A stretch of 64,000 nucleotides of DNA from Strobilurus pachycystidiatus (taxonomy: Eukaryota; Basidiomycota; Agaricomycetes; Agaricales; Physalacriaceae), in contig JAHLMK010000002.1 in assembly GCA_019915135.1 (NCBI GenBank), positions 2,666,001 through 2,730,000 of the forward strand, in the 5' to 3' direction. Each line of letters begins with the position of its first letter. Within the stretch, counting starts at the first letter, position 1. A program made the position numbers and the translations under genes. Shown here in pieces: positions 9,834 through 21,602 of this stretch. Under the pieces are notes generated by a model, which had not been told where the DNA came from, did no database searches, and saw only the letters and a list, made by a program, of their open reading frames with translations.

Positions 9834-10183
9834 CCAAACTGTGTCATCTAAACAAACTAAAACAAACTACCCACACCACTCACTACCCCATCCCATCCCT
9901 AATAACCAACTACCCCTCCGATCCCTTCCACAAACCTTTTAATTTGGAAAGTAGAGGCCTCAGAGTGTCGTCACTACGTCGAGCGGCGGTTGCATGACTG
10001 ATATGATTTTGGTGCAGCCAAGAACCTCCAAAGTTGACGTTCACCAAGTACGCGAAACGCCGCCACGCGATGTGTGCCGAACGCGTGCCGCAAGTCACAA
10101 GGGCGTCATACTTTGATCTCTCCCCCGCACCACCACGTCCTCGTTTAACATTCTCCCCGCTGACTCTCTCTCTCTCTCATAAA

Positions 10184-11895
10184 ATGTCTTCCAAACCTCT
10201 CTCTGCCCTCCTTGTTGATCAAAACCATCCCCCTGCCATTCGCCAGCTTGCCGCCGTCGTTGTGAAGGACTACCTCAAGCAGCATCCCAAGGACAAGAAC
10301 ATCCTTCCAACAGCCCTCAAGACGCTCATAGTTGCCCATTACGACAAGCCTGCTACTACTCCTTTTCCCACTGATCGCGCCGCCGCTCCCTATCGCTCGC
10401 TTACAACTGTACAGGACGGCGAGCTCGTATTCTCAAAAAAACATGTCATCGATACCGAACGCCTTCCCACATTACTGCTTTCCTATGACATTGCCGAGCC
10501 TACTAGCCTTGTGAGATCCCATGTCCGATTGCACTTTCGTGGTGTGCCGCCAGAGCTATTGGAAAAGTGGCGCAATGCCGTCGACGAGCACGAGGATCTT
10601 GCCAGGAACACGAAGAGACCAAGAATAGGAAACCAGACCTTGCTCGAGGAGAACACCATGGCCTGAATGCTTTCGCCCGACGTTGAATTGGCTCAGGCAG
10701 AGGAGGAAGTTGAACCTCATCGAAACAAATCCGAACTGGAGAACACCGCCGAGGACACCGCTGAGGACACTGCAGATATTGAAGCCCAAGCTCGTCTATA
10801 CTCCGAGGCCATATTGACTGATCGCGCCCACCACCCCGTCATGACGGCCATGCTCGGTAAGTGCTCGCCATTTTTGCCAAATATATGCGCTGACATCTCG
10901 CTATGAGCGGAAAATTTTTGTGAATCGCTGAAGTTGTTGAACCTTGACGGAGATCCGGACCTCCGTGGCCATGCGGAATTCGTTATGTCAACGGTCAGTG
11001 CAGTCCTTGATATCGGTCAAACTTCGCTGATGATTATTTCAGATTTCTATGGAGTCATACTTCACTGCGCCGCTCGCCGGACTTCAGTCTCTGCCCCCGC
11101 CGACGTTCGAACTCTCATGCTTACGCGTTCAAGACCAGCACGAACAAGACCAGGTCAATACCGACGAGCAAGACCAGGACCACTTTAACGAGGAAGACCA
11201 TGACAGCGCCGACGAGCAAGGCGAGGATTACAATGACGAGCAAGAGGAGGATGACAAAGCCCCACAACACGACGAGGAGCCAGATAAGGATGCCGAAACC
11301 CAACAACACAAAGAAGACGAAGCCACCGATGCTCAATGTCCTCCGGACCCACTTATGGTCCTCGACAAGGCTTTGACGGACTGCGTACGTGAGTCTTGGA
11401 CTGGGAGAAGGGCTATGGAAGGTGCGATGACGTTGGCGCTTGGTCAACGGGATCTCCTGAGTGAATTACCCTCTTTCTTTTATCCCTATTTACTGACGAG
11501 ATGTAGGCTTCAACGCACTGGAGCATTGCGATAAAAAGCTGAGTGAGCAGGCCCCCGTGACAACAGACGTGGTAAGCTTTCTTGTTAGTACTGTTCTCTT
11601 GCGTGTACTTACCGAAACCATTAACAGGACGCGCTGTTCACCCATGTGAAAAGCAAGATTCAGGATGTCAGTGCAGGTTTACGCCTGTTTTCTTCAAATC
11701 ACTGACCTTCATGCTCAGCCTATCTGGCAGGCGGACGTATGAATATCCCATTTGCTCTTAGCGTTGTATTGCTTGATGTCATTTGTTTAGGACTTTGGAG
11801 ATCTGACGCACTGGTGGGAAAAGGCTGAGGGTGACGTCTGGACAGATATTGTAGACTGGGGAGGGTTGTTTATCCGGGCCGACAGAGAGGGCCAG
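10184..11895 (+). pseudogene. gene A: paralogue of gene B, disrupted
   Basis: The first 160 codons clearly match gene B: LAAVVV.YLK, LIVAHY..P.T.PFP, and LLLSY followed by FRGVP.ELL. I do not recognise the family. An in-frame TGA at 10664-10666 falls where gene B has a sense codon, and the frame continues beyond it. Likely introns follow (donor GTAAGT at 10857), then an acidic Glu/Asp/Gln-rich exon (11049-11390) and small exons up to 11895. There the 4.44-kb LTR element is inserted. The stop plus the insertion make this a probable pseudogene. A residual protein from the first ATG would have 160 residues. Confidence 0.7.
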
Positions 11896-12744
11896 TGTCA
11901 TGATGTGGCCTCACCGTAGATCAAGACCCTCCACTTTGGTCACACTTTGGCGTCCTGACACTACGGCTACACGAACCAGCGCCACACCGGAAGATGCCGA
12001 GAGATATGTCAAGGGGTTGAGAGTTCGATCCCTTATGGCGACAGAACCGGGATCCTGAAGTTCCGCCCTTGTCGGGCTTCCCGCCCTCCTTGACACACTT
12101 TGGAGCGGGCACACATGGTGTAAGACACCCCGGGAATATACTTAGGCCGCGTGAGTCAGGCGGGAGTCGGTACCCGACCAAACCCGCCTTCCCGACCAAT
12201 GGGCGGTCATCGATCTGTCGGGCGGTCATCGGGATGTCGGGATCTCCGTCATCCGCAGCGTCGGACCACTCCCGACGCATCGGGAGTATGTGGTAGAAGC
12301 TTCGAGAAGAGGAACGATGAGCAAGCATGGGATTAGTATAAATACAGAGACAGCGTTGTACTAGCTACTCAGACTTCGTCCTTAACCAGTTTTCCCCATA
12401 CAACTCCGTTGGGCACTCTGCACTCTCCGTGGTAGGACTCACCCACATGTCTCCCTTCGATACCTCCGCCAACGTCGTTGACTCCGACGAGAGAAGGCTC
12501 CCCGACGCCACACCTGGGACTAGGTCCGGCGGTGAGCCTCGTACCTTGGGATTAGGTTCCTACGGTATCACAGTCTCTGGCGAGATGGATGTGCGACCAT
12601 CGAGGGCCCCTATGACTGGTACAGTACGACCAGTCAAGCACAATACGAGGATGTACGTGGTACGCTCGCAGGAAAGCTATGAGTTGACTACAGGGATAGT
12701 CCCTCATGAGCGAGTCCTTGTCACGGCGGGGTCAGGTCGTAACA
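11896..12744 (+). repeat. left LTR of the 4.44-kb element
   Basis: 849 bp with TG...CA ends. TATAAATA at 12337-12344 places a likely start of transcription near 12370. It appears identical to the right LTR. A related, diverged copy is the solo LTR at 23203-24075. Confidence 0.93.
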
Positions 12745-13451
12745 ATAGGACGAAGTCTCCATACTGCCCACGTACCACTGCATCGAAACCTCCCCCCTCC
12801 CCCGGCGTTGGGGTAACGCCTCCAATCACCACAACCTCCGACACTATCCCCCCCCTTGTACGAGCTCGCAGAACCGAACATCGAGTACTCTCCCTCCTTA
12901 GGGAGTTGGCCATCCACATCGCGGAATTCAAACCAACAGTACGATCAGGTCCTACTCAATACCGGAGCCTTCTGGGCAGAGCTGCATGGGTCATAGACGT
13001 GGTCTATAGGTTGCTGGGACTAGAGGAAGACTGGGTTCTTCTTCGGTCTCTGGTGAACGGACATATCCCCATCATGGCACGATGTATGGAAGTTCTGTGG
13101 AGAACCCCCCAACATCTATCTCGACACACGAAAGAAGGATTATGCCTTCTTCAGGCAAGATATCTACGGGGGCCACTACGACGTATACGAACCCCGACAT
13201 TCTATACCGAGCCACGCCTAGATCTCACGGTGTTCTACCACCCCCCTTCCCTCATCCTGGACCCCTGGGCCGTGCATCTATACAGCGCAAAACAAACTTG
13301 CAACACCCCGCACCACCTACGTCTCCTATACGGAGTGGAATTCGAGAAATCCACGAACCCCGTCCAACCCTTGGATCGAGGACTCATTCTCTTTCAACAC
13401 CCCGTACTGTATTCCGACAACGGAAAACCTTTCCACACAAACCAGGAATAA
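12447..13451 (+). CDS. gag-like open frame starting inside the 5' LTR
   Basis: 334 codons with no stop. The ATG (MSPFDTS) is about 100 bp downstream of the LTR TATA box and 298 bp before the LTR end. The frame crosses the LTR end and continues 707 bp into the interior. No zinc knuckle or other domain is seen. The LTR-end peptide ERVLVTAGSGRN is also open in the diverged solo LTR, which mildly supports coding. A second frame at about 12850-13490 also looks protein-like (WKFCGEPPNIYLDTRKKDY) but has four stops, so which frame is ancestral is open. Confidence 0.4.
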   Translation: MSPFDTSANVVDSDERRLPDATPGTRSGGEPRTLGLGSYGITVSGEMDVRPSRAPMTGTVRPVKHNTRMYVVRSQESYELTTGIVPHERVLVTAGSGRNNRTKSPYCPRTTASKPPPSPGVGVTPPITTTSDTIPPLVRARRTEHRVLSLLRELAIHIAEFKPTVRSGPTQYRSLLGRAAWVIDVVYRLLGLEEDWVLLRSLVNGHIPIMARCMEVLWRTPQHLSRHTKEGLCLLQARYLRGPLRRIRTPTFYTEPRLDLTVFYHPPSLILDPWAVHLYSAKQTCNTPHHLRLLYGVEFEKSTNPVQPLDRGLILFQHPVLYSDNGKPFHTNQE

Positions 13452-13996
13452 ACCACCCAGACGATACCATGGATCTCCTCGTGGAGGAGGGTCCTGACGT
13501 GAAATGGAAACTAGCGGTGGGAAGACCGAAGAACCGGTTTCGAGCCAAGCAGCGTAGCTCATTCTCTTCGGAAGAGAAATACAGTCGAGGACTGTCGTAA
13601 TAAAAATCCAGATCCACCGGTCGAAAGACAACCACCTTCGCCAATAAGCAATCCCCACACTATGAAACGCTACGCCACCTCCCGGCAAAAGCGAGCATCT
13701 ATCACTCATCGGCATACCCGCAGGAACGTATCCCAGACGAGCACTCGCATCATCCGGACACATGACCTCGGAGGATGAACTACGCGACGAATATCTCCAT
13801 GGACGATCGACCATCACGCAAATCAGGAACAACACCACGAATAGGTTTTGGTGAAAACTCACGCGACGCGCCGATCACAATCAAGAGTAACGCAATCAAA
13901 AGACTCTCCTGAGTTGGGTATCAAAAAACAAGAAGGATATACGTCCGTAGGCGAACTACGGGGAACAAGAAATCCGAAACAGAACTCATCAACCCC

Positions 13997-14753
13997 CTAC
14001 CGAATGAAATCCATCGCTCCCAGCCACCACTCCTCGGTCACCTCCTCCCACTCGCTCGCCATCCCCATCTCGGATAACCCCTCCGTCTTCGCCTTCTCCT
14101 CCCATCGCTTCCCCTCCTCCCCCTCCGTCGAGGCCCAGAAAGCGGTCACTATGTCGCGGCGGGACAAGGAACGCCAGAAATAACGGAGCGGGAGATGAAA
14201 GTCAACGATCCCGCGGATAATGACATGAGGAGGGAGTTCCTCCGCCACTGGTCCCGTCGAGTCAGACGAATGCGAGAAAGAGTAAAGAATAAACTCACCA
14301 GGAGGTAGCAAAAGTGCCCACGCACATACGGCCAGCGCGCAGGAAGTATCACTGCCCTGAGGCGGCACGAGCAAGAGGCGTCTCCACGCCGGCGGAGGAA
14401 GGAACTCGACGTCCTTCACAAGAACAAGTGCGGCGCGCAGAAGAGTAAACTAAAAAGGAAAACGCACCCACGACCCCAGACGTCCAGTCAAACAATCCCG
14501 GCGCGGAATAAATCAACAAACTTACCAAGGCCAGCCACTCCGACGACGACAAGGACTCTAGTCCGAACGAATTATTATTCGTCAATCCATCGTCGACGGC
14601 GACGATACATCGTATCCACTCCTCCAGAACGAGGCCCGGGATTCGCGCAGGGCGCGCGTTGATGCGAAAGCCGCGATGATTGACAACCAGGACGGCGTCA
14701 GACGGCGCGGCTGTCGAACGACGCGTGATCAGAGCAAGCAGGGAGGTGGGCAT
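13997..14753 (-). CDS. gene K: intact three-exon gene antisense inside LTR element
   Basis: Reads as 209 residues over three exons: 14526-14753, 14299-14449, 13997-14247. Introns are 14450-14525 (GTAAGT...TTTAG) and 14248-14298 (GTGAGT...CCAG). The three exons join in one frame (630 nt) with no stop, and both introns would break it if retained. The start ATG (MPTSLLALITRR) is preceded about 55 bp upstream by TTATAA (14806-14811). The product has hydrophobic helices and a charged, Trp/Glu-rich C-terminus (EEVTEEWWLGAMDFIR). I do not recognise the family. Because it is antisense, its introns are not removed from the element's RNA and survive retrotransposition. Probably a captured host gene. 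Confidence 0.65.
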
Positions 14754-15489
14754 CGTTGCGGGGCGTAGGAGAGTGGTTCTGGGGAACTTCTCCAGGGTGG
14801 CGCCATTATAACTGCGCGCGCAAGCGCTCGTTCCCGCACCCAATCTCTGGGACTTCTGGGATATCAGCAATAGGCTTTCAAGAAGCGCACCTGGGTCCAG
14901 AGAATAGACTCACTTGAATGATTCTGCAGATCATTCCGCGAGACCCTGGGATCTGTACCTCAGATGGATATCTGAGGGTACAGATATGGGGTCTTGAGCA
15001 CTCAGATGGGGGTTTTGACTCGCAGGGAGTCCTGATTGCCCGGAGAGGACACAACTACGGTACCGAGCGCGTGGCGCGGGTACTGTTCTGAGCTCGGGGA
15101 GCTCGAACGACGAAATCATGACCGATGCCGGCGGCAATGAAAAAATCGATTTCTGTACGATCAAAGGCGCATTCTCGAGGACATCTCAGGACGAGTATCG
15201 AAAATATACGCCACACAAAATCGATCACGTGACCCGGACAACAAAACATCGTCTTTACGATACAAACACTTCTGTCTACTCAGAATTTCCTCCGAACGCG
15301 TCTTCATCGAGGAAAACGCGTCTCGGCCCTCCCGTAGCAGGTTCCGAGCCATCACGCCCTCCGCCGCGACTACACTTTTGCTCTAATAAGGCTCGGGGAG
15401 CCTTGTAGAAAGCATCGACGCGACCGTAGGAGCCCATAAAGAAGATCACTCTTTCGTTTCTCGGGACGAGAAACTTAAAAAGGGGATAT

Positions 15490-16338
15490 TGTCATGATGT
15501 GGCCTCACCGTAGATCAAGACCCTCCACTTTGGTCACACTTTGGCGTCCTGACACTACGGCTACACGAACCAGCGCCACACCGGAAGATGCCGAGAGATA
15601 TGTCAAGGGGTTGAGAGTTCGATCCCTTATGGCGACAGAACCGGGATCCTGAAGTTCCGCCCTTGTCGGGCTTCCCGCCCTCCTTGACACACTTTGGAGC
15701 GGGCACACATGGTGTAAGACACCCCGGGAATATACTTAGGCCGCGTGAGTCAGGCGGGAGTCGGTACCCGACCAAACCCGCCTTCCCGACCAATGGGCGG
15801 TCATCGATCTGTCGGGCGGTCATCGGGATGTCGGGATCTCCGTCATCCGCAGCGTCGGACCACTCCCGACGCATCGGGAGTATGTGGTAGAAGCTTCGAG
15901 AAGAGGAACGATGAGCAAGCATGGGATTAGTATAAATACAGAGACAGCGTTGTACTAGCTACTCAGACTTCGTCCTTAACCAGTTTTCCCCATACAACTC
16001 CGTTGGGCACTCTGCACTCTCCGTGGTAGGACTCACCCACATGTCTCCCTTCGATACCTCCGCCAACGTCGTTGACTCCGACGAGAGAAGGCTCCCCGAC
16101 GCCACACCTGGGACTAGGTCCGGCGGTGAGCCTCGTACCTTGGGATTAGGTTCCTACGGTATCACAGTCTCTGGCGAGATGGATGTGCGACCATCGAGGG
16201 CCCCTATGACTGGTACAGTACGACCAGTCAAGCACAATACGAGGATGTACGTGGTACGCTCGCAGGAAAGCTATGAGTTGACTACAGGGATAGTCCCTCA
16301 TGAGCGAGTCCTTGTCACGGCGGGGTCAGGTCGTAACA
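15490..16338 (+). repeat. right LTR of the 4.44-kb element
   Basis: 849 bp, apparently identical to the left LTR and preceded by the polypurine tract at 15477-15486. Its TATA box is at 15931-15938. Identity of the two LTRs implies a recent insertion. Confidence 0.93.
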
Positions 16339-16343
16339 GCCAG

Positions 16344-16738
16344 CGATGAGGCCTAGGCGTTGATCGATGATCCTTAGCCGAGGTAGGTCTTTGTTACTGT
16401 ACTCCAAATCACAATCTTCCGCACTAATACTTTCCGAAGCCCTCTTTGCACGGTTAATCTCTCGAAGCCGCTTTTTGCATGTTTCATTACCTTTTGAGCT
16501 GTCCTTATACTATCGCTATCATGTATTGTCAACTCGTTTCATCTCTGGAGCGCTTCCTTCAACCAATCTAGCGCTACTGCGCTATGCCGGCAAACTGAAC
16601 AATGGCGACGTCGGTGACATCTATTCCGAGCTGCGGCGGCGATCCTTTGGGTCCGCGCCGTGTCTGTATTGAACAATTGATTGAGTAAATATCATGCAGA
16701 TCCAAGTACAAATTGAACTACAACTTTGCAGGGTTGCC
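16344..16738 (+). other. host remnant between two retrotransposons
   Basis: Host DNA between the right copy of GCCAG and the copia target site. It continues the broken locus after gene A. A frame near 16560-16640 (YAGKLNNGDVGDIYSELRRRSF) looks coding and may be spliced to pieces beyond the copia element. I could not assign a gene. Confidence 0.3.
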
Positions 16739-16743
16739 ATTGG

Positions 16744-17090
16744 TGTTGAAGTTCATCCGGTACGCCACGCGAGCGTACGAACTTACTTACTATAAATAGA
16801 TTACAGCGCCACCATAGGTAGCTATACAGTTATGACTCGCTCTCGATCGCTGTGCGATCGCTTACTTATCTTCGATTATTTTCCTTTCGATACCTCAGTC
16901 GTTCCACCATCGCTGTGCACGTCTGAGGTATGTCTCCCTACTCGATACACACGGACTATTACTTATTCCCTACATAGAAAGCTACTTATACTTTCTCTCT
17001 GTTCTTAGGTATGCGTAGGGACTATATACAGTCGTTCCACCATCGCTGTGCACGTCTGAGAAAGCTACTTATACTTTCTCTCTGTTCTTA
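16744..17090 (+). repeat. left LTR of copia element
   Basis: 347 bp. It contains TATAAATA near 16791 and an internal duplication: AGTCGTTCCACCATCGCTGT and, separately, GAAAGCTACTTATACTTTCT each occur twice. Identical by eye to 21603-21949. Confidence 0.93.
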
Positions 17091-17102
17091 GGTTATGGGC
17101 CC
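17091..17102 (+). other. primer binding site, initiator-tRNA anticodon-loop type
   Basis: GGTTATGGGCCC directly follows the LTR. It is the complement of the conserved initiator tRNA-Met anticodon stem-loop (GGGCCCAUAACC). This is the half-tRNA priming known from Drosophila copia, rather than priming from a tRNA CCA end. Confidence 0.7.
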
Positions 17103-17215
17103 CGTAGCCGCAGAATTTTAAAAATCGTGAACACCGCAGCACACCGAACTAGACCGTTCGCCAAAAGACTCAATACCAACACCGACCGACTCGTCAAACC
17201 CATATTGCCAACGCC

Positions 17216-20200
17216 ATGTCCACAATCAACCCGACCGGACTCACCGCCACGCAGCACTTGATGGAAAACAAGTCGAATTTCCACACCTGGGTGATACAGG
17301 CCGAGGAGTGCCTCACCGGAAAAGGCCTTAAAGGCTACATCGATGGGAACATCGTACGACCCAGCGCAAACGGTACCGTTTAGACGACCGACACCGCAGT
17401 ATACTCCAAATCCCCATCCCTCGAAGAGTACCTCTACCGCGACGGCGTCGCACGCTCCATCATCGTCAACAGTCTCGTCAATCCCGTCGGCGCTGGCGCA
17501 GACCGCACCGGATCCGCGCAGAAATGCTGGGAGTCGATCATCGAGACATGTGCGCCACAGAGCGATGCCGCCATATCCCTGGCTGAACGTGAGCTCACCG
17601 ACACCGTTCTCGCTGACGACACAACAAAAGAGTCAATTCAAGCTCACCTCACTGAGCTTCGAGACCGCCGCCATCGTCTCCAGGAACTGGGACGAACCTA
17701 TACCGACAAGGAGTTCAAAGGCATCCTCATTCGTTCTCTACCTCCGACTCCAGAGTGGACCGCATTCATCAGCACCCTCTACACATGCAATCTCACCGAC
17801 GCATACGCCTTTGTCGTGTCGCACGCCTTGACGCTCATCGCTATCCGCGCCAGGGCGGCCGGTACCGCCGGACATGCGTACTTCGCGGCTTCGAGCTCAT
17901 CGTCGTCGCAACGCCGATGCTCTAACCCCAACTGTAAGGCGAGGAACAGAAGCAGTCACTATCTCAAGGACTGCTACTGGCCTGGGGGAGGGAAGGAAGG
18001 TCAATTCCCAGCGAACTTTGGGTCTCGAGGCGGCAACGTACATTCACAGTCTGCACCCTCGACGCCAGCCGCGAATTTCGCATACGCGCCGCACTACGCG
18101 CTCATGGCGAGGACGAGGAGTTTCGATTGGGCAGACGAGCCGTGTGGGATTGAAGTAAAGTCGGATGAGGGTGTTGCCGAACTGCGTCGCACTACGGTCG
18201 AGGACGAGATGGAGGAGCCGCACATTGTCATTGAGGACGTTCTTCCAGATACAGCTGTCCATCTCCTCGAGCGAATCAACCCGTCAAAGGCGTTCATTAC
18301 GATTAGCCATTCAGTGGGGAATACGACCACTCACCGTGTCCCGCTCGACTCAGGTGCCTCCAATAACTTCTTTCGACACCAGGGAGCCTTCGCCAACTAT
18401 CAGTCAATCCCCGTCACCTACGGGCAGTCAGCGCAGTCCAGCGGCGGCTTCGCAATCCTGGGCAGAGGGTCGGTGACGAAGAAGGTTCTACGCCATGGGA
18501 AGTGGGTCATGGTTACGTTCAAAAATGCGTTGCACGCACCGACGCTTGCATCCGATCTCATCTCGGTTAGCCAGTTGGACCGAGCAGGTTGTATTTCGTC
18601 GTTCGGAGGGAAGGCGGCCAGTGTTAAGAAGGACGGGAACCTTCTGTTCACGGCGGAAGAGTCAGATGGGATGTATTTCGTCCAAATGGATCCCTTACCC
18701 ACTGCGATGCTCTCGACGAGCTCGCCGGCATCGCTCTGCCAATGGCATCGACGACTCGCGCACGGCAGTGCCGACACCATCGAGGAAATGGCGGACAAGA
18801 AGCTTGTGGACGGACTTACCATCACATCCCGCGACACGCCCGGACAATGCGTCGATTGCATACTCGCCCGCCAGACTCGCCGCCCGTATGACAAGCCATC
18901 CGACCCCGACGTCGACGTCCTCGAACTCGTTGCATTCGATTTGTGGGGTCCGTCTCAGGTTGCGTCGCAAACAGGCAACCTGTACTATATGGCCATCGTG
19001 GACTCAGGCTCGGGCTTGAAGTGGCCAGAGTTCTTGAGGGATAAAAGCGACTCGTCCACGATACCGGCGTTTGATCGCTTCCGAGTAATGGCTGAAGCCG
19101 AGACCGGGAAGCGAATACGCAAAGTCCGCACTGATAACGCCTTCTCATCAAAGGCGTGGGACGCTTACTTCTTGAAGCATAACATCCAACACGAGACGAC
19201 AACCCCATATTCCTCTGCGCAGAATGGACTCGCCGAACGCGCTATCCGCCAGATGACAGAGGACATGCGCGCTAACCTTCGCGACTCTGGCCTCGCACCG
19301 CAATACTGGACATACGCGGTACTTCACGGCGCATATACGCGCAACTACATGCCGTCTTGCCGCCATCCTGGTCGCATCCCGCTTGGCATCTTCACGGGCA
19401 AACGACAGGACGTCTCGCACTTACGCGTCTTCGGATCGCGTGGTTGGGCAATGGTCCCGACGATCAATGGAATTCAAATTGACGGTGGGGATAAGATTGA
19501 CGATCGTGGGGTGGAGTGTACCTTTCTGGGGTATGCCCCGGGCGCAGGGAACTACATCCTCGAGGACAAGCAGGGACACATCATCGACGCTCGGAACGTC
19601 CGGTTCGAGGAAGGTGTTCCTCACCGAACGCTTGAATCCGATGACATTGACTTCTCGTCTGTGGGTATTAATCCACAACACCAAGACGAGCTGTCGGTCG
19701 AGGGATCTCGCGGTGAGGATTTAAATCCGCCTGCACCTACACAAGCACCTGCCCCTGCGAATGTGGATACCCGCGCTGAACGCGTACCTGTACCCGTCGT
19801 CGCCGAACCGAGACGATCAGGACGCGTCCCCCAGCCTTCGCGGGTCGCAGTTCAGGCTGCGATCTTCAAAGAGAGGGAGAAGAATGCACGGGCAACGGGG
19901 GAGGAATGGGCCTCCAGAGATCCCAATGCTCGTGTAGCATCTATTGACCCGTCTTTGCGCCTCACCGGTGAGCTTGATGACCATATTGATTTGTTAACGA
20001 CCGACCCAGGCAACACTCGAGCGCCCCAGACATATCCCGAGGCGATGAAGTCAGACCCGAAGCGATGGCGAGCCGCCATGGACGTGGAGATGGAACAGCA
20101 CCGCGTCAAGGGTACGTGGGAGTTGGGTACTCCCCCACCCGGTGCGAATGTTATGGCGTGTAGATGGGTATACGACGTCAAGATGGACGGCGATGGTAAT

Positions 20201-21580
20201 CCCATACGCGACAAAGCACGCCTTGTAGGCAAGGGCTTCACCCAGCAACTCGGCGTCGACTACACCGAAACTTGGGCCGCCGTCTCACGAATGGAATCGA
20301 TTCGAATGACCGCAGCTATCGCAGCATCGATGAACCTTTCGCTCTGGCAAGTCGACTTCGTCGCCGCGTACCTCAATAGTGTCCCGGAAGTCGACATCTG
20401 GATGCAGCAACCTCCCGGCTATGTCGTTGAAGGCCGTGAATCTGAGGCCTGCTACTTGAAGAAGACGATCTACGGTACGATGCAGGGCGCCCATGACTGG
20501 GCCCGTACTCTGGATCAAGGCTTCAGGTCTGTCGGGTACACGGCCTCGAAGGCTGATCCATGTGTTCGCGTTAAACGCGACGATGACGACTTCACGATCA
20601 CGGCTACGTATACGGACGATGTTTGGGGGGCGTCGACGAGTGTAGAGGCTGGGAACCGACGCAAAGAAGAGCTAGCTCGACTTTGGGACATCAAAGATGT
20701 GGGGGAGAATCATCGACTACTAGGTATGCGCGTCGACCAAGACCTCGACAAAGGAACGGTAGCTCTCTCTCAACGAGCGTACTTCGAGGAGGTACTCGAA
20801 CGCCATAACCTCGTTGCAGTCACGCCACACTCCACGCCACTCCCAGTCGGTATCAACCTCGATTCATCCATGTCACCACGCACCGACGCCGAACGCGACG
20901 AGATGGCCGATAAACCTTACAGCAAGGTCCTCGGGTGTATCATGTGGATGCAGCTTGCCACCCGACCCGATTTATCCTTTCCAGTCAGCCTACTCTCACG
21001 TTTCCAAAAGAACCCCGGCATAGCGCATTGGCGAGCACTTCTACACGTTGTCGGGTACGTCAAGTCGACAATTGATTATGGGATAGTCTTCTCTCGTGAC
21101 GCGCCGCTGAAACCATTTGGATACGTCGATGCGAGCTACGGTGATTGTCAAGACACTAGGCGTTCAACGTCTGGACAGGTCTTCATGATGGCCGGTGGTC
21201 CCGTATCCTGGAGCTCGAAGCGTCAGGCTACCGTCTCATTGTCGACAGTGGAGGCTGAGTACGTATCGCTGTCGCGAGCAGCTCAGCAGTTGCGATGGAT
21301 GTTTGCGTGGATGGAGGAGATTGGATTGCCGCAGGAGAAGCCGGGCCATTTGAAGGGCGATAACGAGGGCTCGGTGAGTCTTACCAAAAACACTCATGGT
21401 CACAACCGCGTCAAGCACATCGACCTCCGCGTTCATTACATCCGAGAGCTCGTCACCGCCAAGGAGCTCGTCGTCGACAACATACGCGGATCGGAGAACC
21501 CCGCCGACCTTTTCACCAAGCCACTTCCGCGGGCTACCCACTACCGCTACCTTCAGGACCTCAATGTTGTTCGCCTTTGA
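17216..21580 (+). CDS. copia Gag-Pol polyprotein with one in-frame TAG
   Basis: A 1454-codon frame starting at MSTINPTG and broken only by TAG at 17381-17383 (codon 56). The downstream portion is open from there to 21580. Domains in rough order: Gag; zinc knuckle CSNPNC...H...C near 236; protease LDSGAS near 377; GAG-pre-integrase (HRRLAHG...CVDC) near 505; integrase with D (FDLWGP), D (RTDNA) and E (NGLAERAIR); RT from about 950 with YTDD in place of the usual YVDD; RNase H (VDASYGD... STVEAEY) near 1310; C-terminal DLFTKPLP. CAG to TAG is the simplest origin of the stop. Readthrough cannot be excluded. Confidence 0.92.
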
Positions 21581-21602
21581 TAGGCGTCCGGATGTGGGGG
21601 AG

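Larger units (their letters stand above)
11896..16338 (+). mobile_element. non-autonomous LTR retrotransposon with antisense cargo gene
   Basis: Two 849-bp direct repeats (11896-12744 and 15490-16338) appear identical. They begin TGTCATGA, end GTAACA, and are flanked by the target-site duplication GCCAG (11891-11895, 16339-16343). A polypurine tract (AAAAAGGGGA, 15477-15486) abuts the right LTR and a TATA box lies in the LTR, so transcription is to the right. The 2745-bp interior lacks recognisable protease, RT, RNase H or integrase, so the element must borrow enzymes. It holds a gag-like frame starting in the LTR and an antisense spliced gene. Confidence 0.92.

Noticed and set aside
11911..12336. 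Several 60-135 residue frames on both strands, repeated at 15505-15930
   Set aside because: They lie inside the two LTR copies and repeat only because the LTRs are identical.
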